Shown piece by piece: positions 1 through 9,528 of a DNA stretch of 64,000 bases (the first letter of the stretch is position 1; the number at the start of each line of letters is the position of its first letter). The DNA is from Candidatus Endowatersipora endosymbiont of Watersipora subatra (GTDB lineage Bacteria; Pseudomonadota; Alphaproteobacteria; Rhizobiales; Rhizobiaceae), in NCBI RefSeq assembly GCF_964026585.1, contig NZ_OZ032160.1, positions 310,001 through 374,000 of the forward strand, given 5' to 3'. The notes under the pieces are model-generated. The model was not told where the DNA came from. It worked only from the letters and a program-made list of their open reading frames with translations, and did not search any database. The translations under genes and the position numbers were made by a program.

Positions 1-913
1 AAGGAATAAAAAGGGTTACAGACATACCAATCAAACTAATCAAACAACCCGTAATGATCATTTTATATAGGCTGATATGGCTAGCAAAACAGCCAGAAAT
101 ACCGCTCCCAATCATGTAGCCTAGAGGCGTAATAGATAAATAAATACCCATCTGAGATGCAGAAAGACTAAAAAATTGGTCTCCTACATATGGGGCTCCT
201 CCCAAGTAAGTAAAAAATGTCCCAACGGCAAATACTAATGTGAAGCAATAACCCCAGAATCTACTTGATTTCATCAATTCAGGATAGGCTTGGAATTGAT
301 CAGTAAAGCTCTTTGATCGTCGAATATTCGTTTCTCCCTGATCGAAATAGACAATTACTAAAGTAAAAAAACCAACTATTGCCAAAGTCTGAAAGTTTGA
401 TTGCCAACCAAATGCATCTGTTAAAATTCCTCCTAGAACAGGTGCAATCATTGGTGCCATTGCCATACCCATGGCGACATAACCTAACATGCTAGTTGCT
501 TTTTCTCGAGAAACGATGTCCCTGATAGCAGCCCTTGAGATAACGAAACCTGAAACGATAAAAGCTTGTAGACATCTAAATACCATAAATAATTTGAAGT
601 TTGTAGCAAGGGATACACCGACAGAAGCAATAACGAATAAAACTAATGCCCATAAAAGCACAGGTCGACGACCAATTCTGTCCGATAGAGGTCCGATGAT
701 CAGTTGTAATAGGCCCATCAAAGCCATGTATCCAGTGAGAGTCAACTGCATCATGGAGTAAGGTTGTTGATAATATAGTGCCATCTCCGGCAGAGATGCT
801 AAAAAAATGTTCATCGGAATCGCACTGGCAGCTGTGATCAAGATCAGTGTTGTGACATGTGGCGGTGTTAAACGATCAAAATATCGGGGAGAAGGTAAGG
901 TATTCATTTTCAT
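1..913 (-). CDS. Bcr/CflA-family MFS multidrug exporter, 3' end cut by the window edge
   Basis: This is an inner-membrane major facilitator of the drug:H+ antiporter type. It probably exports small toxic compounds, but the substrate cannot be told. I translated the minus strand from the ATG at 913 (a second ATG lies at 907) and found one open frame of 304 codons running off position 1. A Bcr/CflA protein is about 400 residues, so roughly the last quarter is missing. The MFS motif A (GPLSDRIGRRP) lies at about residues 74-84, between transmembrane helices 2 and 3. Further hydrophobic segments follow, including a Gly/Ala/Met/Pro-rich helix near residue 150 (GYVAMGMAMAPMIAPVLGG). The gene points away from the tmRNA and has no visible partner. 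Family is confident; specificity unknown. Confidence 0.85.
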   Translation of the reverse strand, partial: MKMNTLPSPRYFDRLTPPHVTTLILITAASAIPMNIFLASLPEMALYYQQPYSMMQLTLTGYMALMGLLQLIIGPLSDRIGRRPVLLWALVLFVIASVGVSLATNFKLFMVFRCLQAFIVSGFVISRAAIRDIVSREKATSMLGYVAMGMAMAPMIAPVLGGILTDAFGWQSNFQTLAIVGFFTLVIVYFDQGETNIRRSKSFTDQFQAYPELMKSSRFWGYCFTLVFAVGTFFTYLGGAPYVGDQFFSLSASQMGIYLSITPLGYMIGSGISGCFASHISLYKMIITGCLISLIGMSVTLFIP

Positions 914-1099
914 CACATACCGCTAAGCTCAATTAACTCGATTGTCTAGGATCAAATCTTAATATATCTTCAGCGTTAACGAAATATCGATAACAAATAA
1001 TCAGAAGCACTCTAAGTCTCTGATCAAATATAAAAAGTTTGTAAAATTCTTTACTAAGTCTTTCAATCCCTATCTACAATAGCTATATTAAAAGAGTTA

Positions 1100-1413
1100 T
1101 AAAAATAACTATGGCGATAAATTGCCTTTGTAATAAGCTGTTCGGACCCGGGGGCAGTGCCCGGCGCCTCCACCAAGTTTCTTGAAGAAGACATTTGGTG
1201 GGGGTGAAATAGGATCGACGAGAGTGTAAAGATTGAGTTTTCGCTCGGCATTGTAACCACCGTTATCGGACTAATATCAGTAGTTGCAAATGATAACAAC
1301 TATGTAGAAGCACGTGTGGCCGCTTAAGTGGTTTTGACTAGCGCTTCAACTTGAACTCCTAAAGCTTCATATCTTTAGGCGGGGTTAGAGGGCACCTGGC
1401 AACAGAAGCCCTC
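1100..1413 (+). ncRNA. ssrA: Two-piece (circularly permuted) tmRNA
   Basis: This RNA rescues stalled ribosomes and adds a degradation tag. It has the permuted alphaproteobacterial form. The acceptor piece comes first and ends with encoded CCA at 1173-1175. A spacer at 1176-1199 would be excised. The coding piece then begins with GGGGGTG at 1200-1206, which pairs with CGCCTCC at 1165-1171 as the 7-bp acceptor stem (two wobble pairs). The tag reading frame is at 1286-1327 and gives ANDNNYVEARVAA followed by TAA. The hairpin GAGGGC...GCCCTC near 1388-1413 fits the 3' part of the coding piece. The outer ends (1100, 1413) are estimates. The presumed T-loop (1153-1159, GGCAGTG) is not TTCRANY-like. 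The next gene is sspB, the adaptor for tagged proteins. Confidence 0.92.
1286..1327 (+). other. tmRNA tag-peptide reading frame
   Basis: Starting with the resume codon GCA, this frame encodes ANDNNYVEARVAA and ends in TAA. With the alanine carried by the tmRNA itself the full tag reads AANDNNYVEARVAA. It keeps an AAND..Y pattern like the part of the E. coli tag contacted by SspB, and ends in VAA, suited to ClpX recognition. The binding roles are family knowledge; the peptide is read directly from the sequence. Confidence 0.93.
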
Positions 1414-1512
1414 AGGGATTTTTATTGGTTGTCCAATATCCAATATAGTAATTCCTGGAACTTTTTCCTGAAAATTGTTAGTAATATACTGAAGTACAAA
1501 GTTAAAAGTTAA

Positions 1513-2052
1513 ATGTGCGATATAATGGCAGAGATAACTGGTACAAATCAAAAAGAAGATTTAATTCGCTACGATATTCTAGTGCAGAGAGCTTTGCGTA
1601 GAGTTGTAAAAAATGTGATTCAAAAAACAGCTCAATCGGGTCTTCCTGGTAATCATCATTTTTATATTACATTCAATACCTGTTATGCCGGAGTTCATCT
1701 TTCCAAACGTATGTTAGAAAAATACCCACAAGAAATGACCATTGTTATTCAACATCAATTCTGGGACTTTAAGGTAACAGAAAACAGCTTTTCTATTGGC
1801 CTTTCATTTAACAATATACCAGAGAATCTGTTAGTACCTTTCGAGTCCATTGTTAGTTTTTTCGATCCCTCCATCCCTTTTTCTCTCCAATTCGATGGTA
1901 GGATAGAAAACCAAGAAACAATTCAGCCCCTGACTGTGAGTTCAGAGAAAGAAAAAAAAGATTCAATTAATGAAGGAGTCAAGAGAAAAAAAATAAAGAT
2001 CATTGATGAATCAGAAAATATCGTTTTTCTTGATGCCTTTCGTAAAAAATAA
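1513..2052 (+). CDS. sspB: SspB-alpha, ClpXP adaptor for ssrA-tagged proteins
   Basis: This cytosolic adaptor tethers ssrA-tagged proteins to the ClpXP protease. The 179-residue product shows the alphaproteobacterial SspB core in residues 20-130, including FYITFNT, a GVHLSKRMLEKYP stretch and the QHQFWDFKV strand. A charged, probably disordered linker follows. The C-terminal tail (NIVFLDAFRKK) matches the conserved ClpX-binding tail of the family. The start is uncertain: ATG at 1513 gives MCDIMAEI, and an ATG at 1525 giving MAEITG is equally plausible; neither has a strong ribosome binding site. It lies about 100 bases after the tmRNA on the same strand, linking the tag to the adaptor that reads it. 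Confidence 0.92.
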   Translation: MCDIMAEITGTNQKEDLIRYDILVQRALRRVVKNVIQKTAQSGLPGNHHFYITFNTCYAGVHLSKRMLEKYPQEMTIVIQHQFWDFKVTENSFSIGLSFNNIPENLLVPFESIVSFFDPSIPFSLQFDGRIENQETIQPLTVSSEKEKKDSINEGVKRKKIKIIDESENIVFLDAFRKK

Positions 2053-2128
2053 GTATGAAGAGACCCTGTTGATAATATCATAAAAATGGCAGATATGAAG
2101 ATTCACTCTTACACATTTTTCTAATATC

Positions 2129-3382
2129 ATGTCTTTTAAGTCTGACTACCTCAGAATACTTTCTGAACGAGGTTTTATCCATCAGTTTTCTGATCAATTA
2201 GGTTTGGATTCACTGTTATCTAAAGAGACAGTTACAGCTTATATTGGATTTGATGCAACTGCAAGCAGCTTGCATGCAGGAAGCATGACACAGATTATGT
2301 TACTTTATTGGTTAGGAAAGACAGGTCATAAACCAATTGTCTTAATTGGTGGAGGCACATCGATGGTCGGAGACCCGTCCGGTCGTGATGAATCTAGACA
2401 GATAGCAAGAAGAAAAACTATTGAAGACAATAAGATTAGTCTTAAAAATGCCTTCTCTTCATTTTTTTATGAACAGAAAGGATCACCCCTTATCGTAGAC
2501 AATGCTGAATGGCTTCTGAAGCTCAATTATGTTAATTTTCTTCGTGATGTTGGCATTCACTTCTCTGTAAATGCTATGCTTGCACGTGAATCAGTGAAAA
2601 TAAGACTCAACCGCGAGCAACATCTCTCCTTTCTTGAATTTAACTATATGTGTCTACAAGCTTATGACTTTGTAGAATTGAGTCGTCGCTATGAATGCCG
2701 GTTACAAATGGGGGGCTCTGATCAATGGGGCAATATTGTCTCTGGTATTGATTTAGGGCGCCGAATAGGTACTGAACAGCTCTACGGACTAACAACCCCC
2801 CTTCTGACAAGGAATTCTGGTGCGAAGATGGGGAAAACAGCGAGCGGAGCAATTTGGCTCAACTCTGAAAAATTGTCTGTATTTGATTTTTGGCAGTATT
2901 GGCGGAATATAGAAGATAAGGACGTCGGTAGATTCTTACGCCTTTTCACTACATTACCAATTCATGAAATCTGTAAGATGGAACGATTGAAAGGTATCGA
3001 ACTCAACGAAGCAAAAAAAAAGTTAGCAACTGAAGCAACACGACTCGTTCACGGAGACGAAGCCGCCCAAAAAGCAGAAAAAACAGCTTGTGATATTTTT
3101 GAAAAAAGAGCTCTATCTTTAGCTTCTTCTGATCTCCCCTCGATTGTGATTGACTATGAAGAATTCAATAAGGGTATTGGCTTATTAAACTTGCTTGTTA
3201 ATTCGGGATTAGCAAGGTCAAATGGTGAAGCCCGTCGACAGATTAAAAGCGGTGCCATTAAGGTAAACGATATAGGGATTTTAGATGAACGAGAATCTAT
3301 CAATACTTCTTTTCTTGATAAAAACGGTTCTGTCAAAATCTCATTTGGTAAAAAAAAACATCTTCTGATTCGCCCTGAATAA
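2129..3382 (+). CDS. tyrS: Tyrosyl-tRNA synthetase
   Basis: This class I synthetase charges tRNA-Tyr in the cytosol. The 417 residues match the bacterial TyrRS length. The HIGH-equivalent HAGS is at residues 49-52, and the KMSKS-equivalent KMGKT is at 233-237. The tyrosine pocket motif GGSDQWGN lies between them. The C-terminal 65 residues form an S4 RNA-binding domain ([20 protein letters not shown]). The gene follows sspB by 76 bases and converges on gatB. A tRNA-Tyr gene is also in this window (31923-32007) but unlinked. Identification is secure. Confidence 0.98.
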   Translation: MSFKSDYLRILSERGFIHQFSDQLGLDSLLSKETVTAYIGFDATASSLHAGSMTQIMLLYWLGKTGHKPIVLIGGGTSMVGDPSGRDESRQIARRKTIEDNKISLKNAFSSFFYEQKGSPLIVDNAEWLLKLNYVNFLRDVGIHFSVNAMLARESVKIRLNREQHLSFLEFNYMCLQAYDFVELSRRYECRLQMGGSDQWGNIVSGIDLGRRIGTEQLYGLTTPLLTRNSGAKMGKTASGAIWLNSEKLSVFDFWQYWRNIEDKDVGRFLRLFTTLPIHEICKMERLKGIELNEAKKKLATEATRLVHGDEAAQKAEKTACDIFEKRALSLASSDLPSIVIDYEEFNKGIGLLNLLVNSGLARSNGEARRQIKSGAIKVNDIGILDERESINTSFLDKNGSVKISFGKKKHLLIRPE

Positions 3383-3386
3383 AATC

Positions 3387-3414
3387 AGAGGCTATTCCAT
3401 TCTGCCTCAATTTT
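3387..3414. terminator. Possible terminator between convergent tyrS and gatB
   Basis: A short stem GAGGC (3388-3392) / GCCTC (3404-3408) is followed by AATTTT on the plus strand, six bases after the tyrS stop. The 5-bp stem is weak. Placement between convergent genes is the main support. Confidence 0.35.
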
Positions 3415-3474
3415 GGAAATCTCATGCCAAGGCTGCAAAATTTAGGAGACTTTATTCTGAGAAATGTGAAGAAG

Positions 3475-4944
3475 TCAAAGAAGTTTTTTACGCAAGAGTT
3501 CGTTAACCATCTTCGGATTGGCCTTTCCTCTCGTTCTTTTCATCACTTGCCCAACAAACCAGGCAATCAGGTTAGGCTTTTTACGGACCTCCTCGATTTT
3601 ATCAGGATTGATAACCATAATATCGTCGATGATGGACTCAATTATTTTAACATCTGTGACCTGAGCTAAGCTACGTGACTCTACGATGGTTTTCGGATCT
3701 CCACCTTCGTTCCATATTATTTCAAATAAATCTTTGCCAATTTTCCTAGAAATGATTCCATTTTCTATTAGATCTATAATAGAACCAAGCTGATTCTCTG
3801 AGATAGGGCTATTATCAATATAAAGTCCAGCTTTGTTGAGAGCCCCAATAAGATCATTAATCACCCAATTAGCACAAATCTTAACATTGCGGTTGTATGA
3901 TAGTGATTCGTAAAAATCAGCAATGGCCTTCTCCGATACCAAAATAGACGCATCATATTCTGATACGCCTTGAGACACAAACCGTTTCCATTTTTCATCA
4001 GGAAGTTCTGGTAGGGTGGAGCGTAAAATCTCAACAAAACTATCATCCAATTTTAAGGGTAAAAGGTCCGGTTCAGGGAAATAACGATAATCATGCGCTT
4101 CTTCTTTTGAACGCATGGAACGCGTTTCGCTTCTTGCAGGATCAAATAGACGAGTTTCCTGATGTACTGTCCCTCCATCTTCTAAAATTGAAATTTGGCG
4201 CCTAGCTTCATATTCAATTGCTTGACTCATAAAACGAATGGAGTTAAGATTTTTTATTTCGCATTTTGTACCGAATTTTCTACCAGGTTTACGCACAGAG
4301 ATGTTGGCATCAGTGCGCATTGATCCCTGTTCCATGTTGCCATCGCAAGCTCCTAGATATCTTAAGATCGATCGGAGTTTAAGCACGTAAGATTTGGCTT
4401 CATCAATGGAGCGAATATCTGGGTTGGATACTATCTCCATCAGGGCAATACCAGAACGATTGAGATCAACTAAACTCATCTTTGCTTGATAATCATGAAT
4501 GAGTTTTCCTGCATCCTGTTCCAGGTGAATCTGTTTTAGACCAATATTAACTGTTTTAAACTTACCTTGACGATTCGGTCCAACCTGAATTGGAATGATT
4601 CCCTCGCCGACAATGGGATTGTTGAACTGCGTAATCTGGTACCCTTGAGGTAAGTCTGGATAAAAATAGTTCTTTCGTTCAAAGACGGATCGATTATTGA
4701 TACGTGCCTTAAAAGCGAGTCCTGTTCGTACTGCTTGACGTACACATTCAGCATTGATTACAGGTAACATTCCTGGCATTGCAGCATCAATCAATGAAAC
4801 ATTGGTGTTTGGTTCATTTCCAAATTGAGTGGAGGAACCAGAAAAGAGTTTGGATTCCGATTTTACTTGAGCGTGCACTTCTAATCCAATGACAATCTCC
4901 CATTCGCTCTCAAGGTTAGATATGCGATTATCAGTAATGTTCAT
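3475..4944 (-). CDS. gatB: Asp-tRNA(Asn)/Glu-tRNA(Gln) amidotransferase subunit B
   Basis: GatB is the tRNA-binding and kinase subunit of GatCAB, which converts Glu-tRNA(Gln) or Asp-tRNA(Asn) to the correctly amidated forms. The product is 489 residues from the ATG at 4944; a TTG just upstream is in frame but unlikely. The N-terminal domain has [12 protein letters not shown] and SKLFSG, followed by the [13 protein letters not shown] and [14 protein letters not shown] motifs. The C-terminal YqeY/tail domain ends with [13 protein letters not shown]. gatC and gatA are not in this window, so the operon is split. The gene converges with tyrS. Confidence 0.97.
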   Translation of the reverse strand: MNITDNRISNLESEWEIVIGLEVHAQVKSESKLFSGSSTQFGNEPNTNVSLIDAAMPGMLPVINAECVRQAVRTGLAFKARINNRSVFERKNYFYPDLPQGYQITQFNNPIVGEGIIPIQVGPNRQGKFKTVNIGLKQIHLEQDAGKLIHDYQAKMSLVDLNRSGIALMEIVSNPDIRSIDEAKSYVLKLRSILRYLGACDGNMEQGSMRTDANISVRKPGRKFGTKCEIKNLNSIRFMSQAIEYEARRQISILEDGGTVHQETRLFDPARSETRSMRSKEEAHDYRYFPEPDLLPLKLDDSFVEILRSTLPELPDEKWKRFVSQGVSEYDASILVSEKAIADFYESLSYNRNVKICANWVINDLIGALNKAGLYIDNSPISENQLGSIIDLIENGIISRKIGKDLFEIIWNEGGDPKTIVESRSLAQVTDVKIIESIIDDIMVINPDKIEEVRKKPNLIAWFVGQVMKRTRGKANPKMVNELLRKKLL

Positions 4945-5639
4945 CAATTATTTTAACCACTTAGATATTACAGAAATGTCTTTTTATACTTAATACTTTA
5001 TTATGATCATTAGTCATTTGAAACTTTTTCTCCCCTTTTTCCTGCCTTCTTCATCTTCTTGCAGCTTAACTAAGGAAGCCGTTTATTTCTTCAATCATTT
5101 TAAGATTTTATTTTGTGACTTGTCTTGAGGAGGTATGATACATTAAAATTTAAATTATTTATATGATACTAGAGTTTTTTTAATTATTTTGCGTTATAAT
5201 TATCCAATATCTTGTTTTTGAGGATGTCTATCCTCACAGGACGAATCTTATTTTCAATGTGTTGGGTAGTCAATCTTGATAATAGATGAAGAGATTTCGA
5301 GTTTTATAACAGTTATAAGGGACCTAAACGGCTTGTTTGACATGGTTCAAACCCTGTTGTTTCCATAAGGTAGTCTCCTCAAAACCAAGAATTAATTATT
5401 GATAGTTATCGATTTTACAATGATCATCAAAACACTCTTATCTTACTCAAAGAGGGCTAATCATAAATTCGAATTGAGCCGTCTGGAATTCTGTCATTTC
5501 TTACGGTCTCATTTACGATCAGTGTCGATACATTCAAATGACAATTCCAAACAAACTAGAAAACAGATACGACAAACGCATATAATGCTACGTCGGAATC
5601 AGTGGATGCGGACTGTGCGGACTGTGGAAAGAACATATT
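4945..5639 (+). other. Long region between gatB and rne, probably containing the rne leader
   Basis: This 695-base gap separates divergent gatB and rne. A perfect 6-bp hairpin GAGGAT-GTCT-ATCCTC lies at 5220-5235, just after a TATAAT-like element at 5195-5200. The rest is AT-rich. A 96-codon frame (5399-5689) is open here but overlaps the first 50 bases of rne in another frame and looks unlike a conserved protein, so I read it as untranslated leader. RNase E mRNAs often carry a long structured leader used for autoregulation; that role here is inference. Confidence 0.4.
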
Positions 5640-7802
5640 ATGGCATCAAACAAGATGATAATCGACGCCTCTCATCCAGAACAAACTAGAGTTGTGATGG
5701 TTCGCGGAAATCGTGTCGATGAATTTGATTTTGAATCAGAGCATAAAACTCAACTTCGGGGTAATATCTACCTTGCAAAAGTAACACGTGTAGAGCCTTC
5801 CCTTCAGGCAGCTTTTGTTGATTATGGAGGAAATCGGCATGGGTTTCTGGCATTTAGCGAAATTCATCCTGATTATTACCAAATTCCTATAGCGGATCGT
5901 CAGGCTATACTGACTGAAGAACGTACAGATTTAACTATAGAAATTTGTTCTGATAAGCCTCCTGTATTAGAAAAAGATGAATCTGATGATTTAAGAACAA
6001 TAGCGGAAAGCCGTCATTCTACTGATGTCATATCAAAATACAAAAATAACACTTTGAGTTCAAATAACGGTGCTAAAAATCAGTCCGAAGAAAAAGAAAT
6101 ATCCTCACCAGAAATAGAAGCTAGAAATCAGATCACTATAAGAGACATAAAAACGAATCCCTGGTCTATTTCAGAGAAGTCTTCTCATAAAGAAGAAGAC
6201 TTAGAAGATAACATAGAGGAGCTCGAACCTGAAGACATCGTCGAAAAAACCCCCTTTTCCTCTTCCCCAAGACGCCATTATAAAATTCAGGAAGTCATCA
6301 AGCGTCGGCAGATTTTACTCGTACAAGTTGTTAAAGAAGAACGCGGCAACAAGGGAGCAGCTTTGACAACTTATTTATCTTTGGCAGGTCGATATTCCGT
6401 TTTGATGCCAAACACAGCACGTGGTGTTGGTATTTCAAGAAAAATCACTGATGTATATGATCGTAATCGACTGAAATCGATGGCGGATTCTTTTGATGTT
6501 CCGCAAGGTATGGGTCTGATCTTACGAACAGCTGGTGCTTCTAGAACTCAACAAGAGATTGAACGCGATTTTCAGTATTTAATACGGATTTGGGAAAACG
6601 TTCGTACTCTAACATTATCATCTACAGCTCCCTGTCTTATTTACGAAGAGGGTAGCCTGATTAAACGGTCAATCCGAGATCTCTATGACAAAGATACCAG
6701 TGAAATTCTAGTATCTGGCGATTTAGGATTTAGAGAAGCGAAAAATTTCATGGCGATGGTGATGCCTGACAATACGAATCGGGTCAAATTATATCACGAG
6801 TCTGCTCCTATGTTTACCAAACTCGGAGTTGAAGGACAACTCGATTCCATGATGCAACCTCAGGTTAACTTAAAATCTGGAGGTTATTTGGTCATTAATC
6901 AGACTGAAGCACTAGTGGCGATTGATGTTAATTCTGGCCGTTCTACTCAGAAAAACTCTGTCGATGAAACAGCCTATCAGACGAATTTAGAGGCTGCGGA
7001 TGAAGTTGCCAGACAATTACGATTACGTGATCTTTCTGGACTGATCGTGATCGATTTTATCGATATGGAGGAGAAACGTAATAACCGCTCAGTTGAAAAA
7101 CGACTTAAAGACGCCTTAAAACGAGATCGAGCACGAATTCAGGTCGGACGGATTTCTCATTTTGGTTTACTCGAAATGTCTCGCCAACGGATGCGTGCTA
7201 GCGTTTTGGAATCGACGACTCAACCTTGCCCGACCTGTGATGGTATTGGCCATATTAAAGCTGTCAGTTCCGTTGTTCTCCAGGTTCTTAGAAGTATTGA
7301 AGAGCAGCTTAACAAGGGCACACGTAGTGAACTCATTGTACGAATCATGCCAGAAACAGCACTATATATCTTGAATAACAAACGTGAATCACTCGGTGAT
7401 CTAGAAACCCGTTTCGGAGTTAGAATTAGTATTGAAACCGATGCAACATTAGGTGCCTTAGATTGTCAGATTGAACGAGGTGTAACATCTCATCGGCGTG
7501 AAGAAGACATCGAAATAGTAGTTCAACCGGATACAATCCGGTCTAATATAGTGATTGAGAGTGATGAAGGAATACATAAGGAAGAATTTTCTGAAGATAA
7601 AAAGCGAAGAAAACGCAGAAGGAAAAAGCGTGATTCAGAGAATCATCGAAAAGAAGATCAGACAGAACTTCAAGAAGGAATCGTTGGAAAGGAACCCAAT
7701 ATCAATATACCAATGAACCAAAGATCTATAAAAGACAGAGTACAACAAAAAAGAGTGGATTCTGTTACGACAGAGATGATCGCAAATGAGCCCATCGAAT
7801 AA
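5640..7802 (+). CDS. rne: Ribonuclease E/G family endoribonuclease, short C-terminal half
   Basis: RNase E makes the main initiating cuts in mRNA decay and matures rRNA and tRNA. The N-terminal S1 domain (GNIYLAKVTRVEPSLQAAFVDYGG, residues ~40-65) is interrupted by a long acidic low-complexity insert at about residues 110-220. The DNase I-like catalytic part holds the metal aspartates in AIDVNSGRST and VIDFIDMEEKRNN. The zinc-link CPTC follows within QPCPTCDGIGH. The product is 720 residues. After the catalytic core only about 120 residues remain, with a Lys/Arg block (KKRRKRRRKKR), so the degradosome scaffold is much shorter than in most alphaproteobacteria. GGAAAG precedes the ATG. Confidence 0.95.
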   Translation: MASNKMIIDASHPEQTRVVMVRGNRVDEFDFESEHKTQLRGNIYLAKVTRVEPSLQAAFVDYGGNRHGFLAFSEIHPDYYQIPIADRQAILTEERTDLTIEICSDKPPVLEKDESDDLRTIAESRHSTDVISKYKNNTLSSNNGAKNQSEEKEISSPEIEARNQITIRDIKTNPWSISEKSSHKEEDLEDNIEELEPEDIVEKTPFSSSPRRHYKIQEVIKRRQILLVQVVKEERGNKGAALTTYLSLAGRYSVLMPNTARGVGISRKITDVYDRNRLKSMADSFDVPQGMGLILRTAGASRTQQEIERDFQYLIRIWENVRTLTLSSTAPCLIYEEGSLIKRSIRDLYDKDTSEILVSGDLGFREAKNFMAMVMPDNTNRVKLYHESAPMFTKLGVEGQLDSMMQPQVNLKSGGYLVINQTEALVAIDVNSGRSTQKNSVDETAYQTNLEAADEVARQLRLRDLSGLIVIDFIDMEEKRNNRSVEKRLKDALKRDRARIQVGRISHFGLLEMSRQRMRASVLESTTQPCPTCDGIGHIKAVSSVVLQVLRSIEEQLNKGTRSELIVRIMPETALYILNNKRESLGDLETRFGVRISIETDATLGALDCQIERGVTSHRREEDIEIVVQPDTIRSNIVIESDEGIHKEEFSEDKKRRKRRRKKRDSENHRKEDQTELQEGIVGKEPNINIPMNQRSIKDRVQQKRVDSVTTEMIANEPIE

Positions 7803-7865
7803 TCCAAAGTGGTTGAGGTTTTATTAAATTTTTTCATCTAATTTCTGAGCAAAAAGGGGATAACT

Positions 7866-8702
7866 ATGGAGAAGATATCTAGAAATCGATCTTTTAATGG
7901 AGAGCAATACGTTTATAAACATCAGTCAATTAAATGCAATTGTGAAATGACATTTGCCATTTATATTCCAGATACAAGTAAAAGAAAAGCGTCTCCCTTA
8001 GTGTGGTATCTTTCTGGATTAACCTGTACTCATGCCAATGTTATGGAGAAGGGTGAGTATCGACGATATGCATCACGATTTGGATTAATTGTCGTTGCGC
8101 CAGATACGAGCCCTAGAGGAAAAAATATCCCTGATGAGGTAGATAATTCTCAATTAGGTTTAGGAGCGGGATTTTATCTTGATGCAACAGAGGAGCCTTG
8201 GCTTAGAAATTATCAGATGTATTCTTATCTTACAGAAGAGCTTCCATCTTTGATCAAAGAAGAATTTCCCGTAGATATGTCGAGACAGTCCATTATGGGA
8301 CACTCGATGGGAGGACATGGTGCCTTGATCATCGCACTGCGAAACCCTAATCATTATAAATCTGTTTCAGCCTTTTCTCCTGTTGTGGCGCCAATGAAAT
8401 CAGATTGTTACGTAAGAACATTAAAACACTATCTTGGTGAAGATCGTCAAAAATGGAAAAATTATGACGCAACAACTCTTGTTAAATCTGGTGCCACCTG
8501 TCCCGAGATTTTGATTGATCAAGGGAGTGCAGATGAATTTCTAGACAGTAAATTAAAGCCGTTTCAATTTGAGGAAGCTTGTAAAGTAAAGAATATCAAG
8601 CTCACCTTGCGTATTCAGGAGGGGTATGATCACTCATATTTCTTTGTCTCAACTTTCATGAAAGACCACATAAAATGGCATGGAAAGCGCTTGAACGCAT
8701 AA
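7866..8702 (+). CDS. fghA: S-formylglutathione hydrolase
   Basis: This cytosolic esterase splits S-formylglutathione into formate and glutathione, the second step of glutathione-dependent formaldehyde detoxification. The 278 residues have the alpha/beta-hydrolase esterase D layout. The nucleophile Ser147 lies in GHSMGGHG, with Asp223 (SADEF) and His256 (YDHSYFF) as the other triad members. The oxyanion region LSGLTCTHANV is also present. The partner alcohol dehydrogenase (frmA/adhC) is not adjacent. The gene converges on the ATP12-family gene. Confidence 0.95.
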   Translation: MEKISRNRSFNGEQYVYKHQSIKCNCEMTFAIYIPDTSKRKASPLVWYLSGLTCTHANVMEKGEYRRYASRFGLIVVAPDTSPRGKNIPDEVDNSQLGLGAGFYLDATEEPWLRNYQMYSYLTEELPSLIKEEFPVDMSRQSIMGHSMGGHGALIIALRNPNHYKSVSAFSPVVAPMKSDCYVRTLKHYLGEDRQKWKNYDATTLVKSGATCPEILIDQGSADEFLDSKLKPFQFEEACKVKNIKLTLRIQEGYDHSYFFVSTFMKDHIKWHGKRLNA

Positions 8703-8730
8703 GATCAATAAAGTTTCATTGCTTAGATTA

Positions 8731-8759
8731 GAGAGATAGGAGAATAGGACTCTATCCTC
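8731..8759. terminator. Possible bidirectional terminator between fghA and the ATP12-family gene
   Basis: GAG-A-GATAG and CTATC-CTC form an imperfect stem of 8 pairs with one bulge, between two convergent genes. There is no strong T-run, so it is only a candidate. Confidence 0.35.
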
Positions 8760-8767
8760 AAAATACA

Positions 8768-9496
8768 TTATAGCAGAGGCAGAGACCTAACAAATCGATA
8801 CGCAGCTTCCATATCAAGAAAGCACGTTTTCGCAGAGTTTTCAGATGCCTCATCCTCACCCCATTGAGAAATATTCCATTTCTCATCCACACGGGCTGCT
8901 GTCCAAGCCTCCTCAAGGCTCAAAGCATTATCCAAAATACAAAGAGCGATTATGCATGAACCTGTAATATTTGTCAGCATATGTATTGCTGCTAAAACAA
9001 AAGGGCATTCAATCATAGCAACACGGTCGCTGATAATAGCAATAGATTCCAGGGATTGAGGCTGATGAACGATTCCTTTGATGACTTGCATTCGAGCACC
9101 TAATCGGGATCGAGCCCACTCCAAAATTGGATCCCAAAGCCTAGCCTGCATGGAAACTAAGGCTTCCGGTCCAAAAGCTCTGTAACATAGTAAGTCAGAT
9201 TCTGTATACCGAATAATGTCTTCTTTTATTGCCTGCATATGGTTTGACACTTTATCAAGAGCTGTATTGGCTAAACGGGTAGAAGGCATAGTTTTTAGAT
9301 TAATGGAATCTCTTTGTTCAGTCCACTCGATTCTAATCAAATGGGCTATCCTTCGTGAAGGAAGTAATAAATGATAACCTCCTGTTGTTTTGAGGATTCT
9401 ACCATCAATTAGAAGAGAAAACTTACCATCTTGTAACTTCTTCACCTTAACCAATTTATAACATCGCTTAGGAAGCTTTCTGGAGTCTATACACAC
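8768..9496 (-). CDS. ATP12-family F1-ATPase assembly chaperone
   Basis: ATP12 proteins bind the F1 alpha subunit and assist assembly of the F1 part of ATP synthase in alphaproteobacteria and mitochondria. The 242-residue product has the family landmarks: PKRCYK near the N-terminus, MPSTRLANTALD, IIRYTESDLLCYRA, a QARLWDPILEW stretch and, near the end, LSLEEAWTAARVDEKWNISQWGED. It appears about 20 residues shorter at the N-terminus than typical rhizobial versions. It lies 32 bases downstream of the pseudouridine synthase on the same strand and is probably co-transcribed. Confidence 0.9.
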   Translation of the reverse strand: MCIDSRKLPKRCYKLVKVKKLQDGKFSLLIDGRILKTTGGYHLLLPSRRIAHLIRIEWTEQRDSINLKTMPSTRLANTALDKVSNHMQAIKEDIIRYTESDLLCYRAFGPEALVSMQARLWDPILEWARSRLGARMQVIKGIVHQPQSLESIAIISDRVAMIECPFVLAAIHMLTNITGSCIIALCILDNALSLEEAWTAARVDEKWNISQWGEDEASENSAKTCFLDMEAAYRFVRSLPLL

Positions 9497-9528
9497 AGAT
9501 ATAAATGTCTCCTAATAAAGAAAACCAA

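Noticed and set aside
1063-1299. 78-codon minus-strand frame
   Set aside because: It runs antisense through the tmRNA gene and has no protein character.
5399-5689. 96-codon frame upstream of and overlapping rne
   Set aside because: It overlaps the certain start of rne in another frame, has no recognised family, and sits in a probable untranslated leader.
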